Shown: positions 7,781-15,776 of the stretch, in pieces
How the letters are laid out: each line of letters begins with the position of its first letter
Numbering within the stretch: position 1 is the stretch's first letter
NCBI RefSeq assembly: GCF_001652265.1
Contig: NZ_LWBS01000176.1
Location: 1 to 64,000, forward strand
DNA: 64,000 nucleotides
Source of the DNA: Rhizobium leguminosarum
GTDB taxonomy: Bacteria > Pseudomonadota > Alphaproteobacteria > Rhizobiales > Rhizobiaceae
Reading direction: 5' to 3'
Translations under genes and position numbers: made by a program
The notes under the pieces: model-generated
Database searches by the model: none
What the model was told of the DNA's origin: nothing
What the model saw: only the letters and a program-made list of their open reading frames with translations

Positions 7781-8659
7781 TCACGCGCCCGATCCGCACT
7801 CCGTCATGAACCAGTCGATGAAGCGGCGCACCGGCTTTCTCGCCCAGCTGTTCGATATGACGTAATAGCCCTGGTTCTCTGCCGTCGCGATGTCGGAAAG
7901 CACCAGCAGATCGCCGCGCTCAATCTCCCGGCGGAACACCTCGACGGGGCAGAGCGCCACACCGTGGCCGGCGATCACGGCCGTCGCCAGCATGTTGAAA
8001 TCCTGGAATATCGGGCCTCGAAGCGGCTCCGGCGCTTTCTGGCCGGCCTTGCGGAACCATTCCTTCCAGCCGTCGATGGATTCGTCGTGCAGCAGATCGG
8101 TGCCGCCGAGCGAGACGTCGCCGATCGTCCAGTTGCGTTTGGTAATGTAGTGGCGGCTGGCGGCTGGCTGATTGCGACGGGAGAAGAGCAGGCGGCTTTC
8201 CCTGCCGCCGCTCAGATCCTCGCCCATGGTGATCAGCACGTCGAGGCTCTCGTCGTCGAAGCGTTCTTCGGCGCGGGCATAGACGATCCTGACGTCGAGA
8301 TCGGGGTTGCTTTCCTTGAACGCGGGCAGGGCGGGGACGAGCCAGCGCGATGCGATCGAGGGAATGCAGCCGACGGTGATGACGCGCATGTCGTGATCAC
8401 GCCGCAGGTTGCCGGTCGCATACGCGATCGCCGCCAGCGATCCGGAGACGGCTCGGTAATATTCGCTGCCGGCTGCGGTCAACGCAACACCGCGGCCTGA
8501 TTTCTGTAACAGCTTGCGGCCGAGCCAGGTTTCCAGATGTTTGATCTGATGGCTGATCGCCGCATGGGTGACGTGCAGCTCGTCGCCCGCTTTCGAAAGG
8601 CTCATCAGGCGGGCCGTGGCTTCGAAAGCGCGCAAGGCATTCAGCGGCGGCAACTGCAT
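7781..8659 (-). CDS. LysR-family regulator (GcvA-like), divergent from ectC
   Basis: The 292-residue protein has an N-terminal winged helix-turn-helix (LNALRAFEATARLMSLSKAG through VTHAAISHQIKHLE) and a substrate-binding effector domain (about 90-290), the standard LysR layout and length. It is transcribed away from the ectoine synthase gene, with 130 bases between the two starts. That intergenic stretch carries paired GATGA/TCATC inverted repeats which could be its binding sites. The divergent arrangement suggests that it controls ectC and itself; the inducer is unknown. Confidence 0.85.
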   Translation of the reverse strand: MQLPPLNALRAFEATARLMSLSKAGDELHVTHAAISHQIKHLETWLGRKLLQKSGRGVALTAAGSEYYRAVSGSLAAIAYATGNLRRDHDMRVITVGCIPSIASRWLVPALPAFKESNPDLDVRIVYARAEERFDDESLDVLITMGEDLSGGRESRLLFSRRNQPAASRHYITKRNWTIGDVSLGGTDLLHDESIDGWKEWFRKAGQKAPEPLRGPIFQDFNMLATAVIAGHGVALCPVEVFRREIERGDLLVLSDIATAENQGYYVISNSWARKPVRRFIDWFMTECGSGA

Positions 8660-8668
8660 GTGTAAAAT

Positions 8669-8756
8669 TTCCTAACAGATGACGCAGGAATCATCATTTG
8701 AAAACGCCAGCCATTTCAATAGCTAATTGTGGCGGGCGATGAAAATGAATCATCGC
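8669..8756. promoter_or_regulatory. Inverted repeats between lysR and ectC
   Basis: Three dyads lie between the divergent genes: TTCCT-N12-AGGAA (8669-8690), GATGA-N8-TCATC (8678-8695) and GCGATGA-N7-TCATCGC (8736-8756). The last two share the GATGA/TCATC half-site about 58 bases apart, a spacing typical of paired LysR recognition and activation sites. Function is inferred only from position and symmetry. Confidence 0.4.
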
Positions 8757-8789
8757 TACATCTTCAATAATTTGTCAGGAGAATCGGCG

Positions 8790-9176
8790 ATGTTCGTCAG
8801 AAATCTGAAGGAGGTGGAACTCACCGAGCGTTTCGTCGACTGGGGCAACGGCACGAGCCACCGTCTGCTGACCAAAGACGACGGCATGGGCTTTACGGTG
8901 TGCCATACCATCGTTCGCGCCAATAGCGAGGCCCTGCTTCAGTACCGCAATCATCTGGAGGCCTGCTATTGCATCAAGGGTGAGGGCGAAGTGGAGGATA
9001 TGGACGGCAATGTCTTTCCAATCCGCGCCGGCGACATCTATGTGCTCGACAAGCACGACCGGCATTATCTGCGCGGCGGCAAGGATCATGATCTCGTTCT
9101 CGTCAGCATCTTCAACCCGCCGCTGACGGGCACCGAACGGCACGACCTGAACAACAAGAGCGGGTCGCAATACTGA
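8790..9176 (+). CDS. ectC: Ectoine synthase EctC, solitary
   Basis: The 128-residue cupin-fold protein matches EctC along its length: [20 protein letters not shown] at the start, then [47 protein letters not shown] and SIFNPPLTG. EctC cyclises N-gamma-acetyl-diaminobutyrate to ectoine. ATG at 8790 is chosen because AGGAGA precedes it and this is the normal EctC N-terminus; the frame is open further upstream. No ectA, ectB or ectD is nearby, so substrate must come from elsewhere in the genome, from outside the cell, or the enzyme has another substrate. Solitary ectC genes are known in bacteria that do not make ectoine by themselves. Confidence 0.92.
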   Translation: MFVRNLKEVELTERFVDWGNGTSHRLLTKDDGMGFTVCHTIVRANSEALLQYRNHLEACYCIKGEGEVEDMDGNVFPIRAGDIYVLDKHDRHYLRGGKDHDLVLVSIFNPPLTGTERHDLNNKSGSQY

Positions 9177-9302
9177 GCGAGCCGAACTCTTCATCGACTT
9201 CCGAGGTGGAAAGCAGAGCTCGGCGAACAGCGAGCACTGCTTCCGGCGCAAACGGCAAGGCGTCCGCTGCCTATTTGTGGCGACTTACAGCGCCCGCGCA
9301 GC

Positions 9303-9776
9303 CTATTGCTGCGGCTGCTGCTGGCCCTGCTGCGGCTGCTCCTGGCCCGGCGGCGGCGTGCCGATCTTTTCCAGAACTTTCTTGGCCAGAGCCGGATCGC
9401 TCTGCGCGGCCGTCAGGATCGACGAGTATTCCTCGACGGAGATATCGGGAGAAGCCTGGACGGTATCGACCATCTGCTTCTTGGCTTCTTCCTGCAGCTG
9501 CTGCTTTGCAGCCTCGTCCTTCGTCGCGCCGATCTTGGCGGAATATTCCTGTCTCACCTTATCGACCTGCAGATAGGCAACGGCGAAGGCCTCGATTTTC
9601 TGATCGCTGACGGGGGCGGTCGCACCGCTGCCGCCGGGCTGTCCCTGCGGCTGCGCCTGGGCCGGCTGCTGTTGCGCCTGGGCCATGTCGACAGCGGATG
9701 CCGGGCTGAAAGCAAGCAGACTGAAGACTGCCGCGCTCAATGTTGCGACAGATGTGTAACGAGTGATCATATTCAT
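9303..9776 (-). CDS. DUF4168 exported protein, Gln/Pro-rich ends
   Basis: The 157-residue protein begins with a clear signal peptide (cleavage near SPASAVD), followed by a Gln/Pro-rich linker, a DUF4168 helical domain (SDQKIEAFAVAYLQVDKVRQ through YSSILTAAQSDPALAKKVLE) and a Gln-rich tail of PQQ/GQQ repeats. DUF4168 proteins are exported helical proteins of unknown function, some linked to stress. The gene stands alone; the low-complexity ends explain the long opposite-strand reading frames here. Confidence 0.8.
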   Translation of the reverse strand: MNMITRYTSVATLSAAVFSLLAFSPASAVDMAQAQQQPAQAQPQGQPGGSGATAPVSDQKIEAFAVAYLQVDKVRQEYSAKIGATKDEAAKQQLQEEAKKQMVDTVQASPDISVEEYSSILTAAQSDPALAKKVLEKIGTPPPGQEQPQQGQQQPQQ

Positions 9777-10006
9777 TCCTCTTCAAGTGCATGATTTGAT
9801 CGGCAGCAAGACCGCCTCGGTCGATCGCTCAGCCACTCAAAGCTGGGCGAGGTCGCTACGATGAAACCTTTAAGAGGGCACGGTGCGGCGGCAACGGGGC
9901 GATTTGCTGACGATTGAGCGGCAGCTTTGTGACCGTCGGCATGTCGAGTGGTGCGGGAAATTCCAGTCATTGCCGGCTTCTGTGATGCTCCGACCTGCCG
10001 CGGCCG

Positions 10007-10258
10007 TCAGCGCTTATCTGGATGCAGAAATGCCGCCACGAACCTGGCGACGGTGGCCTCGGCGTGCCGGTGAATCTCCTGCTTCGTCGGAATGGCTGCA
10101 TCGCCTAGAATCATCACCCGGTTGACGGGATCGGCCATCACCAGCCAGTTGAACTGTGACGCAGCCACCGTTGCATCGGAAAACTGCAGTAGTTTCTTGC
10201 CGGCCAATTGTTCGAAAGCGCTGCCCATGATCGCGAGCGCCCGTGCGGGACCGCGTGT
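10007..10258 (-). pseudogene. TetR-family regulator, C-terminal remnant
   Basis: The minus-strand frame reads like the C-terminal ligand-binding part of AcrR/TetR proteins: PARALAIMGSAFEQLAGKKL, then SQFNWLVMADPVNRVMILGD and EIHRHAEATVARFVAAFLHP, ending at 10007. There is no helix-turn-helix N-terminus: going upstream the frame runs at once into a rhizobial palindromic repeat (10266-10309). The first half of the gene was therefore lost, possibly by recombination at the repeat. About 80 codons remain. Confidence 0.6.
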
Positions 10259-10265
10259 GCAAAAG

Positions 10266-10309
10266 GCATGATGCCGAAAAGTGTGGTCGGTTTTCGGACG
10301 ACATCATGC
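10266..10309. repeat. Rhizobial intergenic palindrome
   Basis: The outer arms are GCATGATG (10266-10273) and CATCATGC (10302-10309); the inner arms are CCGAAAA (10274-10280) and TTTTCGG (10291-10297). This belongs to the small palindromic repeats scattered between rhizobial genes. It borders the truncated TetR gene. Confidence 0.7.
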
Positions 10310-10437
10310 TCCAACTGTTTAATTTAGAACAGGATGGTGGTTGAAGGCCGTTCAACTGGATCTGGAAGCCAAGCGCATCGTCCGGCGCGGGCCGGGAAAG
10401 CCGGTCAGGCTTTTCAAGTGCCCTTGAGACTGTCGGC

Positions 10438-10989
10438 TCAGCCCAGCGAACGGATGTCGTGCGCGACGTCGCTTAGATCATTGTTGAGCTGGTGATTTTT
10501 GCCTTCAAGCGTGCGGATCACGGCGTGAGGGATCGCTTTGGCATAGAGATGGACATGGGCGGTGGGTACCTCGGCGTCGGCGGCGCCGTGATAGAGATGG
10601 ACGGGAATGCCGGGCGGGAGGCGTTTTGTGAGATCCTTGCCGTCGTCGATGTCATCGCTCGGCCAGCCGCCTTCGCCGATGAAGGGCGCAGCGATGATGA
10701 ATAGCCCTGCGAGCCTCACTTTCGGCGGCTGCTCGGCAAGCACATGGGTCAAAATGGTGCCGCCGACCGAGTGGCCGACGAGAAGGGATCCGTCCTCCAG
10801 GGCTGCGAATTCGCTCACGAGCGTGGCCTTCCAGGCAGCATAGCGAGGATTGTCCTCACAGGGCATGTGGGGATAGCGGACGGCGTAGGTTTTGCCGAGC
10901 TCGCGTTCGAGGCTCGCCACGAGCTTGTTGTCCCAGCGATCGTGAACGCCTTCGCCGGCTCCTTGATTGAACAGGACCTGCTTCGCCAT
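10438..10989 (-). CDS. RBBP9/YdeN-family alpha/beta hydrolase
   Basis: The 183-residue protein has the short alpha/beta-hydrolase fold of the RBBP9/YdeN group. The nucleophile elbow is GHSVGGT, the acid is probably in YHGAADAEVP and the catalytic His in LEGKNHQLNND. Substrates of this family are mostly unknown serine-hydrolase targets. A decayed second copy of the C-terminal half lies head to head at 11030-11298, showing a past duplication of this gene. Confidence 0.82.
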   Translation of the reverse strand: MAKQVLFNQGAGEGVHDRWDNKLVASLERELGKTYAVRYPHMPCEDNPRYAAWKATLVSEFAALEDGSLLVGHSVGGTILTHVLAEQPPKVRLAGLFIIAAPFIGEGGWPSDDIDDGKDLTKRLPPGIPVHLYHGAADAEVPTAHVHLYAKAIPHAVIRTLEGKNHQLNNDLSDVAHDIRSLG

Positions 10990-11029
10990 CGCGCCATTTT
11001 ATTCGCCGCCATGGACGGAGGCAAGGTTG

Positions 11030-11298
11030 GGCGGGCCACTTCTCATCGCGGCGCGCTTCATCGGCGAATGCGGATGGCCGAGCGATGACATCGGCGAAGG
11101 ATTTTTCGGGGCGTCTTCCGCCCGGCGTTCCCGTCCATCTCTATCATCGGACTGATGACGGTGAGGCGCTCACGGCTCATGTCCATCTCTATGCAAAAAG
11201 CGATCCGACACGCCGTAGTCCGCACGCTCGACGGCAGGGATCACCATTTCAATGATGACATGAGCGAGGTCGCCCGGGACATCCGTTTGTTTGTTTGA
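11030..11298 (+). pseudogene. Decayed copy of the RBBP9-like hydrolase, C-terminal half
   Basis: Three frames in succession match the C-terminal half of the hydrolase at 10438-10989: LLIAARFIGECGWPSDDIGE (versus LFIIAAPFIGEGGWPSDDID), RLPPGVPVHLYH with TAHVHLYAK, then IRHAVVRTLDGRDHHFNDDM ending at TGA 11296-11298. At least two frameshifts separate them and the N-terminal half with the nucleophile is absent. The copy points away from the intact gene, only about 40 bases from its start, so this is an inverted partial duplicate. Confidence 0.75.
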
Positions 11299-11462
11299 GC
11301 TTCGGCTAAAGCAATTCTAGCAAACACAGCGCGGGAGAGCTTGTTTCGCAGCGCAGCCGCTCTATGTCATCTCCCGTTTCAGCATGAGATCTGCAGGCAG
11401 TATTCACCGTAAAACCGGGCGCCGACGGCGTTGTCCGCCGGCCGGCTTGAAGGAGCTGAGCA

Positions 11463-12155
11463 ATGAAAATTCTCATGGTTCTCACATCGCATGATCAGTT
11501 GGGAAACACCGGCAAGAAGACGGGATTCTGGCTCGAGGAGCTTGCTGCTCCTTATTTTGTTTTCCGCGACGCCGGAGTCGATATCACACTCGCTTCGCCG
11601 AAGGGTGGCCAGCCTCCGCTCGATCCGAAGAGCAATGAGCCGGCCTTCCAGACGGAAGACACGAGACGGTTCGAACGAGACGCGGCCGCAATGGGTGCGC
11701 TCGCCAACACGCTGAGGTTGTCCGACATCAACCAGGCGGACTATGACAGCGTGTTCTTCCCGGGCGGGCACGGTCCGCTTTGGGACTTGACGAACGACCG
11801 CAATGCGCTGTCGCTCATCGAGGACATGCTTTCGGCGGGAAAACCTGTGGCGCTCGTTTGCCATGCACCCGGTATCCTGACGAATGTGAAAGCGCCGGAT
11901 GGAAAGCCCATTGCCAAGGGCCGGGCCGTCACGGGATTCACCGATTCCGAAGAAGAGGCCATGCATCTGGTCGAGGTCGTTCCCTACCTGCTCGAAGACG
12001 TGCTGAAAGAGCAGGGCGCAAAGTTTTCGAAGACGGCGGATTGGGGCGTGCATGTCGTCCAGGACGGCCTGCTGATCACCGGACAAAATCCGGCCTCGTC
12101 AAAACAGGGCGCCCGGACGCTGCTTGATGCCTTGAGAAAGCAGGCCGCGGCTTAA
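11463..12155 (+). CDS. DJ-1/PfpI-family protein (HchA-like glutamine amidotransferase fold)
   Basis: The 230-residue protein has the class I glutamine-amidotransferase-like fold of the DJ-1/PfpI superfamily. The nucleophile elbow is ALVCHAPG with Cys133, and FFPGGHGPLWDL carries the conserved acidic-loop glycines. Length and the GFTDSEEEAM segment match the 225-235-residue type 1 glutamine amidotransferase-like proteins related to Hsp31/HchA, which act on glyoxals or damaged proteins. AAGGAG precedes the start. It probably protects against reactive carbonyls; the exact substrate is unknown. Confidence 0.87.
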   Translation: MKILMVLTSHDQLGNTGKKTGFWLEELAAPYFVFRDAGVDITLASPKGGQPPLDPKSNEPAFQTEDTRRFERDAAAMGALANTLRLSDINQADYDSVFFPGGHGPLWDLTNDRNALSLIEDMLSAGKPVALVCHAPGILTNVKAPDGKPIAKGRAVTGFTDSEEEAMHLVEVVPYLLEDVLKEQGAKFSKTADWGVHVVQDGLLITGQNPASSKQGARTLLDALRKQAAA

Positions 12156-12316
12156 GCGCTTCAGCCCTTGGGCACGATTGCTGCCCCGGGAGGTCGAAAC
12201 ACCCTATTTGGCTTGTGCCGACGCCGGCCGCAGGCGTCGCTTCGACGACGTCTGTGGCTTGACGGTGAGACAGAGCCAATCGCAAGACTTCGAACACGGG
12301 ATGGGAGGCAACTGAC

Positions 12317-12730
12317 ATGACCAGGAAATATACGGGGCAATGCGCCTGCGGCGCCGTGAGATTTGCCTTCGACACCGACCCGAACTTTGTCGCCAACTGC
12401 CATTGCCTGGACTGCAAGAGGGCAACGGGCGGCGAGGCCGCCACGTTCTTCGCCGTGCCGCAGGAGGATTTCACCGTGATCAGCGGCAGCCCGAAGGCGT
12501 TTCATTACATCGCCGATTCAGGCAAGGGGCTCGACCGCAACTTTTGCCCCGATTGCGGCGCCCGATTGTTCAGCAGCAACCTGGAGAGCTTCCCCGGCCT
12601 CGTCTTCGTGACGCTCGGCAGCCTCGACCGGTCCGAACTGATCAAGCCAGGGGTCGAAATGTTCACCCGGCGCCGGCTGGCCTGGGTGAGGTCGCTCGAT
12701 CTTCCGCAGTTCGATGGCATGCCTGGTTGA
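12317..12730 (+). CDS. GFA-family zinc protein
   Basis: The 137-residue protein belongs to the GFA (glutathione-dependent formaldehyde-activating, Mss4-like) family. The zinc ligands are visible as GQCACGAV, NCHCLDCKR and FCPDCGARLF. Many members have no proven glutathione or formaldehyde role, so the family name should not be read as a function. A good GGGAGG site precedes the ATG. Confidence 0.88.
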   Translation: MTRKYTGQCACGAVRFAFDTDPNFVANCHCLDCKRATGGEAATFFAVPQEDFTVISGSPKAFHYIADSGKGLDRNFCPDCGARLFSSNLESFPGLVFVTLGSLDRSELIKPGVEMFTRRRLAWVRSLDLPQFDGMPG

Positions 12731-12741
12731 GCCGCGGTAAC

Positions 12742-12850
12742 CCTAAAGCGCGTCGCAATCTTTCAGCGTTTTCTCCTTGCGCTTTAGGTCTTTGTTTCCA
12801 CGCATATCGTTATCGCAACCGCTGCACACTTTTGCGCGACATGATTTAAG
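12742..12850. repeat. Long rhizobial intergenic repeat
   Basis: The stretch begins CCTAAAGCGCGTCGCAATCT and includes CGCTTTAGGTCTTTGTTT, then a segment ending near TTTTGCGCGACATGATTTAA. CTAAAGCG and CGCTTTAG form a stem. This is recognised as a repeat often found between genes in Rhizobium genomes. No coding potential is seen. Confidence 0.75.
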
Positions 12851-12940
12851 CAATTTTCTTGAAGAAAAGTTCGATCCGGTGTCGGATCGGCCAAGCCTCA
12901 CCCGTCCTAGGTTCGTCCATTCCGTCCATTCAAAAGGATC

Positions 12941-13390
12941 ATGACCATGCCAAGTACCATACGCCTGCACCGCGTTCTGGCGACCAGCCCGGAGAAAGTC
13001 TATCGCGCATTCCTGGAGGCGGACGCGCTTGCCAAGTGGCTTCCGCCGAACGGCTTCCTCTGCACCGTGCATCATTCGGAGCCGGTTGTCGGCGGCACGT
13101 TCAGAATGTCCTTCCGCAACTTCACGACGGGCAATAGCCACGCCTTCGGCGGCGAATATCTCGAGCTCGTCCCGGGCGAACGCCTGCGCTACACCGACAG
13201 GTTCGACGACCCCAACCTGCCTGGCGAAATGGAAGTCACCGTGACGCTGAAGAAGGTTTCGGTCGGCACTGAGGTGGATATCGTGCAGGCCGGCGTGCCT
13301 GACGTCATTCCGCCCGAGGCTTGTTATCTCGGCTGGCAGGAGTCGCTTCGAAACCTCGCCAGAATCGTCGAACCCGACATCCAGGAATAG
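12941..13390 (+). CDS. SRPBCC/AHSA1-like protein
   Basis: The 149-residue protein has the START-like SRPBCC fold of the AHSA1 group: RVLATSPEKVYRAFLEADAL near the N-terminus, then FGGEYLELVPGERLRYTDRF and the C-terminal GWQESLRNLARIVE. Such proteins bind small hydrophobic ligands; no enzymatic role is evident. The ATG two codons later (12947) is an alternative start. Confidence 0.85.
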   Translation: MTMPSTIRLHRVLATSPEKVYRAFLEADALAKWLPPNGFLCTVHHSEPVVGGTFRMSFRNFTTGNSHAFGGEYLELVPGERLRYTDRFDDPNLPGEMEVTVTLKKVSVGTEVDIVQAGVPDVIPPEACYLGWQESLRNLARIVEPDIQE

Positions 13391-13427
13391 CAAAAGATCG
13401 CGCCGGACCGCGACGATCCGGCTGAGC

Positions 13428-14354
13428 TTATCTGATGCCGCGTTTGGCCAGCGCGTGCCGGGCGGCCGCAGCGCCCCAGTCGTCGGAAAGGTCCTGCCCT
13501 TCGATTTCGGCTTCGGCGATCGGGGTCGCGCGGATCAGCGGTACCGAGCCGAAAGGCAGGCCGTCGATCCGGCCTGCGTCGCGGCTCAGCACGATGCGGG
13601 ACATCGGGAGATAATCCTCAGTCAGTCGGCAGAACAGGATGGCGCCGTGCTTCTCGACATCGCGCGCGACGCAATGGCCGTCTGCCACGAGGTCTCCGAT
13701 GTTGATCAACAGGTTCGCCCAGTTTTCGATCCCCGCCGTATCCAGTCTCGCCGCGTCGAATTCCATGAAAAGCTCGCATTCGACGCCGTTCTCCGGCTCG
13801 GATATGCCGGCCCAGGGGGTCGACAGCCCGTCGGTGGCAAGCGTCAGCCTTCCCGGCGCATGGATGGCGAGGATGCGGCGATGCGGGCCGAACCATTTCG
13901 TCTGAGCGTGGATGTTGGCCATTCCACGCTCGACGGCAAAGTCCTCCTGCAGCGTGCCGCGGCTCTGCCAGAAAGCGCGCCGCGCAGCCGCAGCAGTCTC
14001 GTAGATCGGGTCGTCGGGGTCGCGCGGCATGATCGTCTGGTCATAACTGGTTTCGAGCGTGATCTTCGCCTGCATGAACGGAAATTTCGGCTTCTTCCAG
14101 CGGATCACCACCTTGTTGAAGCGCTGCAGCGCTGAGGCATCGAGCTTTTCGGCGACATCCGCGATGATGTCGAGCGGATGCCTGGAATCCTCCGGAACAT
14201 GGTTTCCCTCGGCATCGAGGTAGCCGCCCGTCCGGGAAGAATGCCCCGCCTGCATCGTGGTGGCGGTCCATTCGCCGCTGACCGCGCCCGCCGGCGCCTT
14301 GCCGAGAGCCGGCGCAAGTTCCCGGATCGCCTCGTCAATCGAATAGGCTGCCAC
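13428..14354 (-). CDS. Conserved hypothetical protein, 308 residues
   Basis: A start at GTG 14354 is chosen because GGAGGGG lies six bases upstream; the open frame extends further but its upstream part is low-complexity Arg/Pro sequence overlapping another gene. The protein has a region rich in aromatic and acidic residues (TKWFGPHRRILAIHAPGRL, ISEPENGVECELFMEF) and a tail RHALAKRGIR. The central pattern faintly resembles suppressor-of-fused-like proteins, but this is not firm. It is soluble, with no signal peptide. Function unknown. Confidence 0.65.
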   Translation of the reverse strand: MAAYSIDEAIRELAPALGKAPAGAVSGEWTATTMQAGHSSRTGGYLDAEGNHVPEDSRHPLDIIADVAEKLDASALQRFNKVVIRWKKPKFPFMQAKITLETSYDQTIMPRDPDDPIYETAAAARRAFWQSRGTLQEDFAVERGMANIHAQTKWFGPHRRILAIHAPGRLTLATDGLSTPWAGISEPENGVECELFMEFDAARLDTAGIENWANLLINIGDLVADGHCVARDVEKHGAILFCRLTEDYLPMSRIVLSRDAGRIDGLPFGSVPLIRATPIAEAEIEGQDLSDDWGAAAARHALAKRGIR

Positions 14355-14490
14355 GTCGCCCCTCCGCCTTCGCCCAGAGATCGTATCCTCGCGGCCGGTC
14401 GGCCTCGAGCAGAAGCTAGTGCGGAGGCGTCGCCGATCAATAGCGGCAGGAGCAAGGGGGTACTTGGAGACGGAAACGCGCTTGCGGTGG

Positions 14491-14664
14491 TTATTTGCTT
14501 CCGTCGTTCGGCCGCGCTTTGGCGCTGTCGTTGGTGGTCGACGAGGCGGTTTTTCCGTCCGGTTGCTGCCCGAAATAGGTGCCGCCGAGATGGCCGCCGG
14601 CGCTAGTGTTCTTGACCTGCCGTTCGGCGCGTTTCTGAAGTTCACGGACGTTGGTCTTGCTCAT
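14491..14664 (-). CDS. Small basic hypothetical protein
   Basis: A 57-residue protein starting MSKTNVRELQKRAERQ, with GGAG six bases before ATG 14664. It is hydrophilic and rich in Gly, Asn, Ser and Lys, and the ending is probably disordered. Nearby small hydrophilic genes (15274, 15475) are similar in style, suggesting a set of small stress-type proteins, but no family is recognised. Confidence 0.5.
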   Translation of the reverse strand: MSKTNVRELQKRAERQVKNTSAGGHLGGTYFGQQPDGKTASSTTNDSAKARPNDGSK

Positions 14665-14749
14665 TTTCGGCTCCATGTTTGAGGTGGACCTCTGGTCAAC
14701 CGATGGCGGACGACACTGTTCCATATTTTCTGCAGGAACCCTTCGTCTC

Positions 14750-15193
14750 GTGGCCGGTTTATTCGCCATGAGATTCCTGGCGGTCGTCATGACCGGGCTG
14801 TCGCTCGTGGCACCTGCAGCGCACGCCTTCGCGCTCCTGAACAAGATCGGGATGGCGAAGGCGGACTATTTCATCGCGCAGCAAGCCTATGCCGGATGGT
14901 GGATCGTCGGTCTCCTCTTGCCGCTGGCGCTTCTGGCGAATATCGGCAATGCCGTAGCCCTCAGAGCTGATGGAACCGCCATGGGTCTGTCGGTCGCGGC
15001 AGCAGCGCTGATCGCGCTCAATCTCGTCATCTTCATGGTCTTCACCCAGCCGGCGAACGCGGCGACGGAGAATTGGGCCGTGCAGCCGGAAAATTGGGAA
15101 AGCCTTCGCACCCGATGGGAATATTCGCACGCGGTCAATGCTGTGGTCACTTTCCTCGCCTTCTGCTGCGCCACGCTCGCCTCACTACGGTAA
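14750..15193 (+). CDS. DUF1772-like membrane protein
   Basis: About 148 residues with four hydrophobic segments; the C-terminal part has the DUF1772 pattern PANAATENWAVQPENWESLR followed by WEYSHAVNAVVTFLAF. DUF1772 covers anthrone-oxygenase-like membrane proteins, mostly of unknown role in bacteria. The start is uncertain: GTG 14750 (with AGGA upstream) gives a complete first helix; ATG 14768 is the alternative. It diverges from the small gene at 14491-14664. Confidence 0.65.
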   Translation: MAGLFAMRFLAVVMTGLSLVAPAAHAFALLNKIGMAKADYFIAQQAYAGWWIVGLLLPLALLANIGNAVALRADGTAMGLSVAAAALIALNLVIFMVFTQPANAATENWAVQPENWESLRTRWEYSHAVNAVVTFLAFCCATLASLR

Positions 15194-15273
15194 GCCGCTT
15201 TGCGGAAAATATTGCCGCGGGAACACTTGCTGATCTTTTCGGTTTTGCCTGTTCCAACCAAGGAGAAACGATA

Positions 15274-15473
15274 ATGGGCATGACGACACCGAAAGACGGC
15301 CCCCCGGCACGACCGACCAGTCACCCCGCTGGGAAGGGCCGAAGGGAAATAAGCCTCGCGGCTACATGAAGGCCAAGGACGATCCGGATCGCGACCGCGA
15401 TGCGCATGGCGAAAACAACCGCGACCCCGAGACTAGAGATCTCGGCGACGCGTTGAAGCAGAAGGGCGATTGA
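15274..15473 (+). pseudogene. Small hydrophilic protein gene with a frameshift in a C6 tract
   Basis: From ATG 15274 (AGGAG nine bases upstream) the frame reads MGMTTPKDGP and then leaves the good coding frame at CCCCCC (about 15299-15305). One extra C restores a continuous protein: GTTDQSPRWEGPKGNKPRGY, then MKAKDDPDRDRDAHGENN and LGDALKQKGD, ending at TGA 15471-15473. The total of 200 bases is one short of 67 codons. It is followed after one base by the next start (15475), so the two genes were coupled. Either a true decay event or a homopolymer error. Confidence 0.6.
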
Positions 15474-15474
15474 C

Positions 15475-15684
15475 ATGGCCAACCCCGAGAAAGACGCGGC
15501 CGGCCAGTTCGCCAAGTCGCGGGCTGACCGGAAGAGCAGCGGTGTGGCCAACGCCAAGCCGACCGTCATCACCGGTTCCGAGGACGCGACGGTGAACAAG
15601 AACCCGCCCGGCAAGAAGAAGCCCGAAAAGGATTGGGACATCAATTACGACCCGGCCGACATGAATGAGGGCCGCTCGCGTTAG
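15475..15684 (+). CDS. Small hydrophilic hypothetical protein
   Basis: A 69-residue, highly charged protein (MANPEKDAAGQFAKSRADRK, ending INYDPADMNEGRSR). It starts one base after the stop of the frameshifted gene upstream. No domain or signal peptide is seen; the sequence is probably disordered. Function unknown. Confidence 0.6.
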   Translation: MANPEKDAAGQFAKSRADRKSSGVANAKPTVITGSEDATVNKNPPGKKKPEKDWDINYDPADMNEGRSR

Positions 15685-15776
15685 GAAGCTGTTTTTGGCG
15701 AGGTACGCCCATGATTGCCGACGGGCGCGCCACCTCGTCCTTCCAGGCCTGGGCGCCTCAGCAAGGATGGGCTCTC

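Noticed and set aside
9306..9794. Leu-rich plus-strand frame that could pass as a membrane protein
   Set aside because: It is the reverse of the Gln-rich DUF4168 protein; CAG repeats give Leu on the other strand.
11379..12086. 235-codon minus-strand open frame
   Set aside because: Antisense to the DJ-1/PfpI gene with its nucleophile Cys.
12743..13393. 216-codon minus-strand frame
   Set aside because: Covers a known intergenic repeat and lies opposite the SRPBCC gene.
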